From Streptomyces griseiscabiei (GTDB lineage: Bacteria > Actinomycetota > Actinomycetes > Streptomycetales > Streptomycetaceae), in the NCBI RefSeq assembly GCF_020010925.1, contig NZ_JAGJBZ010000002.1, forward strand, positions 2,790,001 to 2,854,000: a DNA stretch of 64,000 nucleotides. Direction: 5' to 3'. This document shows positions 8,052 to 15,052 of this stretch, in pieces (the stretch's first letter is position 1; every line of letters begins with the position of its first letter). The notes under the pieces are model-generated. The model searched no databases. It was not told the DNA's origin and saw only the letters and a list, made by a program, of their open reading frames with translations. Both the position numbers and the translations under genes were made by a program.

Positions 8052-8438
8052 GCCGACGACACCACTCTCGACGCGCTCGGCGCGGGCAAGTACCTGCTGG
8101 TCACCACCTACCGCAAGAACGGCACCGCGGTCCCGACCCCGGTGTGGGTGGTCCGCGACGGAGACGCGCTCGGCGTCTGGACGGTCGCGGACTCCTGGAA
8201 GGTCAAGCGCATCCGCAACCGCGCCGACATCCTCGTCGGCCCCTGCGACCTGCGCGGCAACCCCACCGGCGACTCCGTCCCCGCCCACGCCGAGATCCTC
8301 GACGCGGCCGGTGCCGCCGCCTACCGCAAGCTCATCGCCCGCAAGTACGGGATCACCGGCCGCCTCACCCTCCTCGGCAGCCGGCTGCGCCGGGGCGCCG
8401 ACGGCACGATCGGCATCCGCGTCACCCTGACCGGCTGA
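8049..8438 (+). CDS. PPOX-class F420- or FMN-dependent oxidoreductase
   Basis: A 129-residue split-barrel flavin/deazaflavin protein. The N-terminal strand pattern (KYLLVTTYRKNGTAVPTPVWVVRDGDALGVWT) and the following KVKRIRNRADILVGPCDLRG are characteristic of the actinobacterial PPOX/F420 family, where the basic residues hold the cofactor phosphate. Members reduce F420 or use F420H2 to reduce quinones, biliverdin or aflatoxin-like compounds; the substrate here is unknown. There is no signal peptide. It appears to be translated from a leaderless mRNA and converges with the response regulator gene. Confidence 0.85.
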   Translation: MADDTTLDALGAGKYLLVTTYRKNGTAVPTPVWVVRDGDALGVWTVADSWKVKRIRNRADILVGPCDLRGNPTGDSVPAHAEILDAAGAAAYRKLIARKYGITGRLTLLGSRLRRGADGTIGIRVTLTG

Positions 8439-8462
8439 GGACCCGCGCGGCGCCGAGGGCCC

Positions 8463-9173
8463 TCACGAGCCCTCGCCCGCGTGGCCCGTCCGCCACGCCC
8501 ACGCCGCGATCTCCACCCGGTTCCGGGCGGCGAGCTTCAGCTGGATGCTGCCCAGGTGCGTCTTGACCGTGGACAGGGACACGAACATCGCCGCGGCGAT
8601 CTCGGCGTTGGTACGGCCCAGCGCGACCAGCCGTACGACGTCCAGTTCCCGGTCGGTCAACGGCTCCCGAGGACGCGGCGCCCCGGGACCGGGCCCGGCC
8701 TCGCCGCCGGCCCCGTCGTCCGGTCCCGCCTGCTCCGCCGTGACGTGCTTGAGGAGCCGGACCGTGACCGACGGCGACACCAGCGAATCACCCACCGCCG
8801 CCGCCCGTACGGCCTCGGCCAGCAGCGTCGGCCCGGCGTCCTTGAGCAGGAACCCGCAGGCGCCGCCGCGCAACGCACCGTAGACGTACTCGTCGAGGTC
8901 GAACGTGGTCACCACGACCACCCGCAGCGGATCGGCCACCCCCGGACCGGCCAGCAGCCGGGTCGCCTCCAGACCGTCCAGCTTCGGCATCCGGATGTCC
9001 AGCAGACACACGTCGGGCCGCACCTCACGGGCCAGCCGCACCGCCGTCTCACCGTCGGCGGCCTCGGCGACCACGGTGATGTCCGGCTGCGCGTCGAGGA
9101 AGAAACGGAAGCCGGTGCGGACCATGTCCTGGTCGTCGGCGATCAGAACCCGGATCGGGCTGCGGTCGTTCAT
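8463..9173 (-). CDS. NarL/LuxR-family response regulator
   Basis: A 236-residue regulator. The receiver domain (1-125) has the acidic pair DDQD, the phospho-acceptor Asp in LLDIRMPKLDG, a Thr in VVTTFDLDEY and a Lys in LKDAG. The LuxR-type HTH is at residues 168-228 (LTDRELDVVRLVALGRTNAEIAAAMFVS). It is the last gene of a minus-strand operon (DUF4333 protein, ABC ATPase, FtsX permease, regulator). Its partner kinase is most likely the divergent one at 12623, beyond the other end of that operon. A Gly/Pro/Ala linker separates the two domains. Confidence 0.93.
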   Translation of the reverse strand: MNDRSPIRVLIADDQDMVRTGFRFFLDAQPDITVVAEAADGETAVRLAREVRPDVCLLDIRMPKLDGLEATRLLAGPGVADPLRVVVVTTFDLDEYVYGALRGGACGFLLKDAGPTLLAEAVRAAAVGDSLVSPSVTVRLLKHVTAEQAGPDDGAGGEAGPGPGAPRPREPLTDRELDVVRLVALGRTNAEIAAAMFVSLSTVKTHLGSIQLKLAARNRVEIAAWAWRTGHAGEGS

Positions 9174-9240
9174 GGGCGCATCATGCCTGAGATGAGGAGG
9201 GGCGGGACTCGGAACCGACGGGCGGGCAGGTCGGGGCGGG

Positions 9241-11244
9241 TCAGTCGGGGTCCTGCGCCCGCTCCGCCGTCACCTTCCGCAGCAGCGGCCTGCTCCCGGC
9301 GAGCGCCACGAACATGGTGACCGTGCCCAGGGCGACACAGAGGGCGAGCCGTACGGCACCCGAGGCGTCCGGCTCCAGATGGAACATCTCGTCGACCTTC
9401 ATCCCCGCGTAGATCCCGGTCGCCGTCGTCCCGCCGGCGAGGACCACCAGGGGCAGCGCGGTCTCCCGCATCCGCGCCCGGTCGAGCACCTTCAGCGGGG
9501 TACCGGCCAGCCGCAGCAGCCCGTACACCCGGCGCCGGTCGAGGACCGTCGCCGCCGCGGTGAGCCCGGCGGAGGCGGCGGCCACCAGGAAGCCCAGGGC
9601 CAGCACCGCGAGCCCCATCTCACCGATCAGCCGCGTCGCCGTGTCGCCCTCCGCGTTGACGTAGTCCTGGGTGAAGGGGAGGTTCCCGGGGGAGAGGGCG
9701 GACAGCGCGGTCGACGCGGTGTCCATCTGCTCCTGACCGCCGCGCACATGGGCCACGATGCCCCGGTCGCCGCCGAGGAGTCCGTCCCAGGTGTCGGCGT
9801 CCTGCGTCTCCACCATCGCCCGCACCCCGGCCCCGGCGAGCAACTCCCGTGCCTCCGCCGCGAGTTCGCGCGGGTTTCCGTGTTCCGCGCGGACCGCCAC
9901 CTGCCCCGGGTAGTCGTAGCCCACGAGGCCGACCTGACCGACCGTGAAGAACCCGGCGACCAGCCCCGCGAGGACCAGCCCGCTGACCGTGCGCCAGGCG
10001 CCGCGCGGATCGTCGCTGAGCCGGCGCGCGGCGAGCATCGTCGCCGGGCGGCGCGCGAAGCGGCTCAGCAGCCGGCCCAGCATGTCCACGACCCACGGGC
10101 CGAGGGTCCAGAACGCCCCGTACACCAGGACGATCAGCGCGAGCGACTGACCCGTGCTCAGCCCGCCGCCGTGGGCGGTGATCGTCACATACAGCCCGAC
10201 GGCCACGAACAGCACCAGCCGGATCAGCCTCGTCCGGCGCGGATCGGTCTGCTGGGCGACGCCCAGCGGCGAACGGGCCACCCCGCGCAGGGTCGTCATG
10301 GCACTGACCGAGGTCAGCACGGCCACCACGCCCACCACCGCCAGGAGCAGGCTCGGACCGACCCACAGCTGTCCGGTGTACCAGGTGCCGACGCCGTACG
10401 GCACCCGCGCGAGGACCGGCACCAGCAGGGTGTGCGCGACCGCTCCGGCGAGACCGCCCGCCAGGCCCACCGCCGCCGACTCGGCGCCGGTCATCGCCAG
10501 GATCTGCCGGGGCGTGGCCCCGGCGAGACGCAGGGCCGCGAGCCGCTGCTCACGCCGTGCGGCACCGAGGCGTCCGGCGGCCGAGGCCAGCACGATCACG
10601 GGCACGACGAGGAGGGCGCCGCCCATCAGGGCGGCCTGCTGGTCGAAGGCGGTGAACAGGCTGGGCCTGGTGCCGGTGAAGCCGTCGACACGGGCACGGG
10701 CGGCGAGGGTGTCGAGGGCGCTGCCCTCGGCGGCCCGGGTGATCGCGGGGTCGGTGGGGGCGCGGCCGACGACGGCCACGAGTTCCTCGGGGGAGGCGAG
10801 ACCGGCGGCGCCGATCGTGCCGTATTCGGTCCCGGTGGGGAAGCGGTCGGCCAGCCGCTTCGCCGGCAGTTCACGCATCAGCTCCGCCAGGGCCGGGGAC
10901 AGATAGGTGCGCCCGGGGGCCGGGAACCGGTCCAGGCCGGGCGGGGCGGGGGTCGCGGCCCGGTCCGGAAGCTGGGCCAGGGAGACGACGGTGACCGGCC
11001 GGTGGCCCACATAGGCCGTGCCGAGGGTCTGCACGGCGGTCGCCCGCTGCGCCGCCACGGCGTCGGGGGTGCGCCAGGCCGTGCGGTCGGCCCGGGTGCC
11101 GGAGCCGAGCCAGGCGGCGAGGAGGGTCAGGAGGACGAAGGCACCGGCGGCCGCCGCGGCGGCGGAGAGGAGGTGGCTCTGCAGACCGCGTCTGCCGGAG
11201 GCGCGGGCCAGGTGCCAGGTGAGGGGCAGGACGGGGGAGCGCAT
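9241..11244 (-). CDS. FtsX-family ABC transporter permease
   Basis: A 667-residue membrane protein. A helix near residues 25-46 is followed by an extracellular loop of about 160 residues, then a block of helices (about 212-310) with the FtsX signature (RREQRLAALRLAGATPRQILAMTGAES). A second half repeats the plan: helices near 340-385 and 425-440, an outer loop, and a final FtsX domain (530-660) with RRRVYGLLRLAGTPLKVLDRARM. This duplicated layout resembles BceB- and MacB-like exporters that sense or expel cell-wall antibiotics or lipoproteins. It works with the ATPase encoded 136 bp upstream. The gap between them holds a dispersed repeat. Confidence 0.9.
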   Translation of the reverse strand: MRSPVLPLTWHLARASGRRGLQSHLLSAAAAAAGAFVLLTLLAAWLGSGTRADRTAWRTPDAVAAQRATAVQTLGTAYVGHRPVTVVSLAQLPDRAATPAPPGLDRFPAPGRTYLSPALAELMRELPAKRLADRFPTGTEYGTIGAAGLASPEELVAVVGRAPTDPAITRAAEGSALDTLAARARVDGFTGTRPSLFTAFDQQAALMGGALLVVPVIVLASAAGRLGAARREQRLAALRLAGATPRQILAMTGAESAAVGLAGGLAGAVAHTLLVPVLARVPYGVGTWYTGQLWVGPSLLLAVVGVVAVLTSVSAMTTLRGVARSPLGVAQQTDPRRTRLIRLVLFVAVGLYVTITAHGGGLSTGQSLALIVLVYGAFWTLGPWVVDMLGRLLSRFARRPATMLAARRLSDDPRGAWRTVSGLVLAGLVAGFFTVGQVGLVGYDYPGQVAVRAEHGNPRELAAEARELLAGAGVRAMVETQDADTWDGLLGGDRGIVAHVRGGQEQMDTASTALSALSPGNLPFTQDYVNAEGDTATRLIGEMGLAVLALGFLVAAASAGLTAAATVLDRRRVYGLLRLAGTPLKVLDRARMRETALPLVVLAGGTTATGIYAGMKVDEMFHLEPDASGAVRLALCVALGTVTMFVALAGSRPLLRKVTAERAQDPD

Positions 11245-11333
11245 TCTCTGTGTCTCCGGGGATCTGGACGCTCTGGGGTCTAGGAGCTCGGGGGGATCGG
11301 TGGGACGGCGGACGCGGGTCGTTCGTGGCTGCT

Positions 11334-11354
11334 CGCGCGGTTCCCCGCGCCCCT
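11334..11354 (+). repeat. Dispersed repeat, single arm
   Basis: This 21-bp stretch, with core GTTCCCCGCGCCCCT, matches the arms of the larger element at 44915-45035 and the copy inside the gene at 32869-32889. It lies in the 136-bp gap between the ABC ATPase and permease genes, within what should be one operon. Confidence 0.75.
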
Positions 11355-11380
11355 GACAGGGGCCGGCCGGGAGCTGCCGG

Positions 11381-12064
11381 TCACGCCGCCGTGTACTGGG
11401 TGTAGCCCGCGATGCGGCCGTCCCTCACCTGGACGACGCGGTCGCAGTGGGCGGCCACCTCCGCGTCGTGGGTGACCATGACCAGGGAGGCGCCCTGCTC
11501 GCGGGTGACCGCGGTGAGCAGGCGGATGACCTCCTCACCGGTGGCCTGGTCGAGGGCGCCGGTGGGTTCGTCGGCGAAGACGACGGCGGGCTCCACGGCG
11601 AGGGCGCGGGCGATGGCGACGCGCTGGGCCTGACCGCCGGAGAGCTGGCCCGGACGGCGGTTCTCCAGCCCCGCGAGGCCCAGCGGCGCGAACCAGCGGC
11701 GGGCCCGCTGCACGGCCTGGCGCCGGGGCAGACCCTCCAGCATCAGCGGGAGCGCGACGTTCTCCTCGGCGGGCAGCTCGGGCAGCAACTGGCCGAACTG
11801 GAACACGAATCCGAAGCGCTTGCGGCGCAGGGCGCTCAGCTTGTTCTCGCCCCAGTGGTCGATGCGTTCACCACGCAGCAGCACCTGCCCGTCGTCGGGG
11901 CGGATGATCCCGGCGAGCGTGTGCAGGAGCGTCGACTTGCCGGAGCCGGACGGGCCCATGATGGCGAGGGACTCGCGCTCGGCGACCGCCATGTCCACGC
12001 CGGCCAGGGCGGTGGTGGGGCCGTACTTCTTGACGAGGCCGTTGCCGGCCAGGACGGTGCTCAT
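11381..12064 (-). CDS. ABC transporter ATP-binding protein, LolD/MacB type
   Basis: A 227-residue ATPase with all motifs intact: Walker A GPSGSGKST (near residue 37), signature LSGGQAQRVAIARAL, Walker B VVFADEPT with the catalytic Glu, and the switch His in VMVTHDAE. The QFGQLLPELPAEENVALPL region is typical of the LolD/MacB/BceA subfamily that powers FtsX permeases. It pairs with the permease at 9241. The upstream DUF4333 gene ends 27 bp before its ATG. Confidence 0.95.
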   Translation of the reverse strand: MSTVLAGNGLVKKYGPTTALAGVDMAVAERESLAIMGPSGSGKSTLLHTLAGIIRPDDGQVLLRGERIDHWGENKLSALRRKRFGFVFQFGQLLPELPAEENVALPLMLEGLPRRQAVQRARRWFAPLGLAGLENRRPGQLSGGQAQRVAIARALAVEPAVVFADEPTGALDQATGEEVIRLLTAVTREQGASLVMVTHDAEVAAHCDRVVQVRDGRIAGYTQYTAA

Positions 12065-12091
12065 GAGGGTGACGGATCCTTTCCGGTAGGA

Positions 12092-12460
12092 CTAGGCGCG
12101 CTCGAACTTCCAGGTGACGCTGGAGGCGTCGGCCTTCACGACGGTGACGGGGATGGAGAGGTCCTTGCCCTCGCCGTCCTTCGCGGTGCAGGTCACCTCG
12201 GCGCCCGCCACCGCCTTGAGGTCGGGGCACGAGAGGCCGGACGTCTCCCCGCCGATCCAGGGCAGCGGGCTGTACTTGGACTCGGTGCGGCCGGCGACCA
12301 GGCTTCCCTTGAGCGCCTTCTGGCCGTCCACGGTGACGCTGCTGAACTTGTCGAGCGAGGTGGTCGACTCGGTGCCGCTCATCGCGTAGGTGAGGGCTCC
12401 GCCGCCGAGGGCCACGGCCGCCACAGCGGCGCCGGTGATGAGGAGGGGCTGGCGTTCCAT
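12092..12460 (-). CDS. DUF4333 secreted or membrane-anchored protein
   Basis: A 122-residue protein with a single N-terminal hydrophobic segment (LLITGAAVAAVALGGGALTYAM) and then one DUF4333-like domain. Two Cys (in GLSCPDLKAV and EVTCTAKDG) sit at the usual places for a disulphide outside the membrane. The function of the family is unknown. It leads an operon with an ABC exporter and a response regulator and is divergent from the sensor kinase, so it may be an external accessory or sensor protein of that module. The ATG at 12460 has GGAGCACCTC upstream. Confidence 0.8.
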   Translation of the reverse strand: MERQPLLITGAAVAAVALGGGALTYAMSGTESTTSLDKFSSVTVDGQKALKGSLVAGRTESKYSPLPWIGGETSGLSCPDLKAVAGAEVTCTAKDGEGKDLSIPVTVVKADASSVTWKFERA

Positions 12461-12571
12461 GAGGTGCTCCTGGTGGAGAGAGGTGGGGTTGTGGCACCCA
12501 ACCTCTCCCGGCGGCGGGGGCGCCCGCCTCGGCCGAACGGTCAGGGTTCCCGGCCCGCCGGACCCGCCCCC

Positions 12572-12587
12572 TCGGCCGTACGGCCGA
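12572..12587. promoter_or_regulatory. Perfect 16-bp palindrome between kinase and ABC operon
   Basis: TCGGCCGTACGGCCGA lies in the 162-bp divergent region, 23 bp upstream of the kinase -10-like box TACTGT (12610-12615). A dimeric LuxR-type regulator could bind it and control both directions. Confidence 0.45.
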
Positions 12588-12622
12588 TACGGGTGCCCCC
12601 GCCGCTGCCTACTGTGATCCGC

Positions 12623-13858
12623 GTGAACCTCGTGCTCGACACCAAGCGATCCGCGGGCGGCCCCGTGCGCTCCGCCCGGCCGGGCTGCGTACGCGTCGGC
12701 GGCATCGTCGCCCTGGTCCTGGCCTGCGTCTCGGACTTCCTCATCCTGGCCGCGGAGGGCATCACCCTTCTCTGGCTGCACCTGCTCGTCCTGGCCGTCG
12801 GTCTCGCGGCGCTGCTGTGGCCCGAGCGCCGCCGGCCGGCCCGGCTGACGCCCCAGCTGCGTACCGGGCTCCCGGCCCTCGCCGTCCTGGTGAACCTGGT
12901 GACGCTGCTCGTGGCCGGGGAGGAGGGCGGCTTCGGCCTGGGACAGGCGGCCGTGCTGCTGTGTCTGCTGGTCGTCGCCGTCCGCACCTGCCCACCCGGC
13001 TGGGCGCTGGCCTGCGGACTGCTCGACGGTCTCGTGCTGCTCGCGCTCCCGCTGCCGTACTACGCCGTCACCCCGGACGCCAGCATCGTCGGTGTGGCCG
13101 TCGTGCTGCTGCTCCTCGGCGCGGTCACGGCCGCCGTCGCCGCCTATCTGCGCACCATGGACCACCGCCGGACCCAGGTCGTCACCGAGACCCGCCGGGC
13201 GGAGCGGCTCGCGATGGCCGCCGACCTGCACGACTTCGTCGCCCACCATGTCACCGGGATCCTGGTGCAGTCGCAGGTCGCGCGGATGATGGCGGGCACC
13301 GATCCCGAGCGTCTCGACCCCGTCCTCAAGGGCATCGAACGGGCCGCCACCGAGGCACTCGCCTCGATGCGCCGCACGGTCGGCGTCCTGCGTGAACACG
13401 ACGACGGCACCGGGCCCGCCGACCGGCGCCCGGTCGGGGACCTGGCGGGCATCGACGAACTGGTGCGCGGTTTCGACGGCGTCGGCGGTGTCGACGGACA
13501 AACGGCCGTCCTGCGCCACGACCCGGCCGTCCCCGCCGACCTGCCGCACGAGGTGCAGGCCGCCGCCTTCCGGGTGGTGCAGGAGTCCCTGACGAACGTC
13601 CGCCGGCACGCGGCCGACGCCACCGAGGTCACCGTCGACCTCCGCTACGCCCGCGGTGACCTGGAGGTCTCCGTGCGTGACGACGGGCGCGGCGGTGCCC
13701 GGCTGCCGGAGGCGGCCCGGGGTGGCGGCTTCGGCCTGGTCGGTCTCACCGAGCGGGTCACCGCGCTCGGCGGCCGGATCCGGGCCAGGCCGCGCGAGGA
13801 CGGACCCGGCTGGGAGGTCGTCGCCGTGCTCCCGGCCGCCCCGGTGGCCGCCCGCTGA
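12623..13858 (+). CDS. Sensor histidine kinase, NarX/DesK type
   Basis: A 411-residue membrane kinase. Roughly five membrane helices (about residues 25-175) show only short outer loops, so it probably senses within the membrane or through the adjacent ABC exporter. The HisKA_3 phosphorylation site is LHDFVAHHVTG (His near residue 205), followed by an ATPase domain with ESLTNVRRHA (N box) and DDGRGG. The start is uncertain. GTG 12623 follows TACTGT by 7 bases and would be leaderless; GTG 12614 is an alternative. No Shine-Dalgarno is visible. It should phosphorylate the LuxR regulator at 8463. Confidence 0.88.
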   Translation: MNLVLDTKRSAGGPVRSARPGCVRVGGIVALVLACVSDFLILAAEGITLLWLHLLVLAVGLAALLWPERRRPARLTPQLRTGLPALAVLVNLVTLLVAGEEGGFGLGQAAVLLCLLVVAVRTCPPGWALACGLLDGLVLLALPLPYYAVTPDASIVGVAVVLLLLGAVTAAVAAYLRTMDHRRTQVVTETRRAERLAMAADLHDFVAHHVTGILVQSQVARMMAGTDPERLDPVLKGIERAATEALASMRRTVGVLREHDDGTGPADRRPVGDLAGIDELVRGFDGVGGVDGQTAVLRHDPAVPADLPHEVQAAAFRVVQESLTNVRRHAADATEVTVDLRYARGDLEVSVRDDGRGGARLPEAARGGGFGLVGLTERVTALGGRIRARPREDGPGWEVVAVLPAAPVAAR

Positions 13859-13934
13859 GCTGAACCTCCCGGCCCGACGGCCCGTATCTCCTCTCGGGGA
13901 TGGCGGGAGACCGCGTGCACGGAAGGAGAACAGC

Positions 13935-14723
13935 GTGTCGATACCGCCCGAACCGGGCCGGACGACGAAGCGTCCCACGATCGAGCCCACCTACGTCATG
14001 CGCCGGCGCAGGACCGAGGCCCTGGCCGAGCTGCTGCGCGAGTTCGAGCAGTACAAGGGGACGGCACCCGCGAACGACGAGTACGAGACCGTCGCCGTAC
14101 CGCCGGCGGCCATGCCCGCGCCCCCGCCCGAACCGCCCCGCGCCCCCGCACCGGAGCCGAAGCCCGCGCCCGAGCGGATCCTGCCCCGGACGGAGTACGA
14201 GACCGAGGAACTGCCCCCGGTCATGGTCGGCGAGGACTTCGGCTCCGACACGGTCCCGGCCGGCGCGCGGCGACGGCAGCGACGGCGCCCCGTGCCGCCC
14301 GGCGGCGGATCCGGCCTCAAGCGCGCCGCAGTGGTCGTCGGTATCGGCGCGGCGGCCCTCCTCGGCTTCGGCGCCGCGCTCCTGCTGCCCGGCGGCGAGA
14401 AGGAGAAGGAGGCGCGCGCCGTGACCCCGACCCCGGCCCCGTCGGCGCCCGCGACCTCGGCCCCCGCCCGGAACGCCGGCGTCGACCCCGACGGCGCCGG
14501 CACCCTCCGCGAGGGCGACAGCGGCGCCGAGGTCTCCGAACTCCAGGAGCGGCTGCTCCGTATCCCGAACGTGTACGACAACGGTTCCACCTCGGGCCAG
14601 TACGACGCCGTACTGACGGAAGCGGTGGCGCGGTTCCAGCTCTGGTACGGCATCCGGGGCGACGAGACGGGCGTCTACGGCAACGACACCCGCCAGGACC
14701 TGGAATCCCGCACCGCGCTCTAG
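13935..14723 (+). CDS. Membrane-anchored peptidoglycan-binding-domain protein
   Basis: A 262-residue protein starting at GTG with a strong GGAAGGAG site 6 bases upstream. The N-terminal half is a Pro/Glu-rich cytoplasmic region. One membrane helix (about residues 135-153, VVVGIGAAALLGFGAALLL) is followed by a Pro/Ala-rich linker and a C-terminal PG_binding_1 domain (about 190-262: LREGDSGAEVSELQERLLRI, then RFQLWYGIRGDETGVYG). It probably ties the membrane to the cell wall; there is no catalytic domain. The gene is followed directly by the 240-bp palindromic element. Confidence 0.85.
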   Translation: MSIPPEPGRTTKRPTIEPTYVMRRRRTEALAELLREFEQYKGTAPANDEYETVAVPPAAMPAPPPEPPRAPAPEPKPAPERILPRTEYETEELPPVMVGEDFGSDTVPAGARRRQRRRPVPPGGGSGLKRAAVVVGIGAAALLGFGAALLLPGGEKEKEARAVTPTPAPSAPATSAPARNAGVDPDGAGTLREGDSGAEVSELQERLLRIPNVYDNGSTSGQYDAVLTEAVARFQLWYGIRGDETGVYGNDTRQDLESRTAL

Positions 14724-14765
14724 GCCCTGGCGTCACATTCCCGCCTGCCCCGCGACGCCATGCAC

Positions 14766-14808
14766 GCTCCCCCACTCTCGGCTTCGCTCGAGCGGGAGGT
14801 ACCCCCAC
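14766..14808 (+). repeat. 43-bp direct repeat, copy 1
   Basis: The core TCTCGGCTTCGCTCGA is shared with copy 2, from which it differs at two positions (C/G after CCCCCA and G/C before CGGGAGG). It lies left of the central hairpin of the 240-bp element. Confidence 0.85.
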
Positions 14809-14874
14809 CGCCGCACCGGGCCCTGACCCGAGTACGTCCAGTACGCGGATCAGGGCCCGGCACGCCGAGAGCCC

Positions 14875-14917
14875 GCTCCCCCAGTCTCGGCTTCGCTCGA
14901 CCGGGAGGTACCCCCAC
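14875..14917 (+). repeat. 43-bp direct repeat, copy 2
   Basis: This is the second copy, in the same orientation, right of the central hairpin. Both copies run from GCTCCCCCA to GTACCCCCAC. Confidence 0.85.
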
Positions 14918-14978
14918 GACGCCGCGGGGCCGCCCTTCGGGCGACGGCGGGAATGTGACGCCAGGACCCAGTCACTGG

Positions 14979-15048
14979 CCGGGGCCGCGGCCCCGGTGCG
15001 TCACGGGCGTATCCGGGTTGTTGCCCCGCCCCGAACGGACCATATTGT
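14979..15048 (+). promoter_or_regulatory. Leaderless promoter and 18-bp palindrome of phosphatase gene
   Basis: TTGCCC (15021-15026) and TATTGT (15043-15048) are separated by 16 bp and ATG 15053 follows 4 bases after the -10 box, so the mRNA should be leaderless or nearly so. A perfect palindrome CCGGGGCCGCGGCCCCGG at 14979-14996 lies just upstream and could be an operator or the last part of a terminator. Confidence 0.5.
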
Positions 15049-15052
15049 CCCT

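Larger units (their letters stand above)
14726..14965. repeat. 240-bp nested palindromic element
   Basis: Perfect 20-bp inverted repeats bound the element (14726-14745 and 14946-14965). Inside lie a second inverted pair, GCCCCGC (14747-14753) and GCGGGGC (14924-14930), two 43-bp direct repeats, and a central hairpin with 18-base arms and two mismatches around the loop GTCCA (14818-14858). There is no open frame with proper codon use, no transposase and no visible target duplication. It begins 2 bp after the preceding stop codon. It could be a MITE-like element or a long RNA hairpin that ends transcription. Confidence 0.75.

Noticed and set aside
9379..11283. A 634-codon plus-strand frame opposite the FtsX permease
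   Set aside because: Low-complexity Arg/Gly/Gln/His-rich translation, no recognisable motif, and codon bias wrong for this genome.
11319..11415. Operon break between the ABC ATPase and permease genes caused by the repeat at 11334
   Set aside because: Only one arm of the repeat is present, so no strong terminator hairpin forms, and the two gene products require each other.
11447..12622. N-terminal extension of the histidine kinase frame across the DUF4333 and ABC ATPase genes
   Set aside because: The extension is antisense to two clear genes and encodes shadow sequence; the kinase membrane helices begin only after 12623.
14726..14965. A conventional insertion sequence
   Set aside because: No transposase, no open frame with proper codon use and no target-site duplication beside the terminal repeats.
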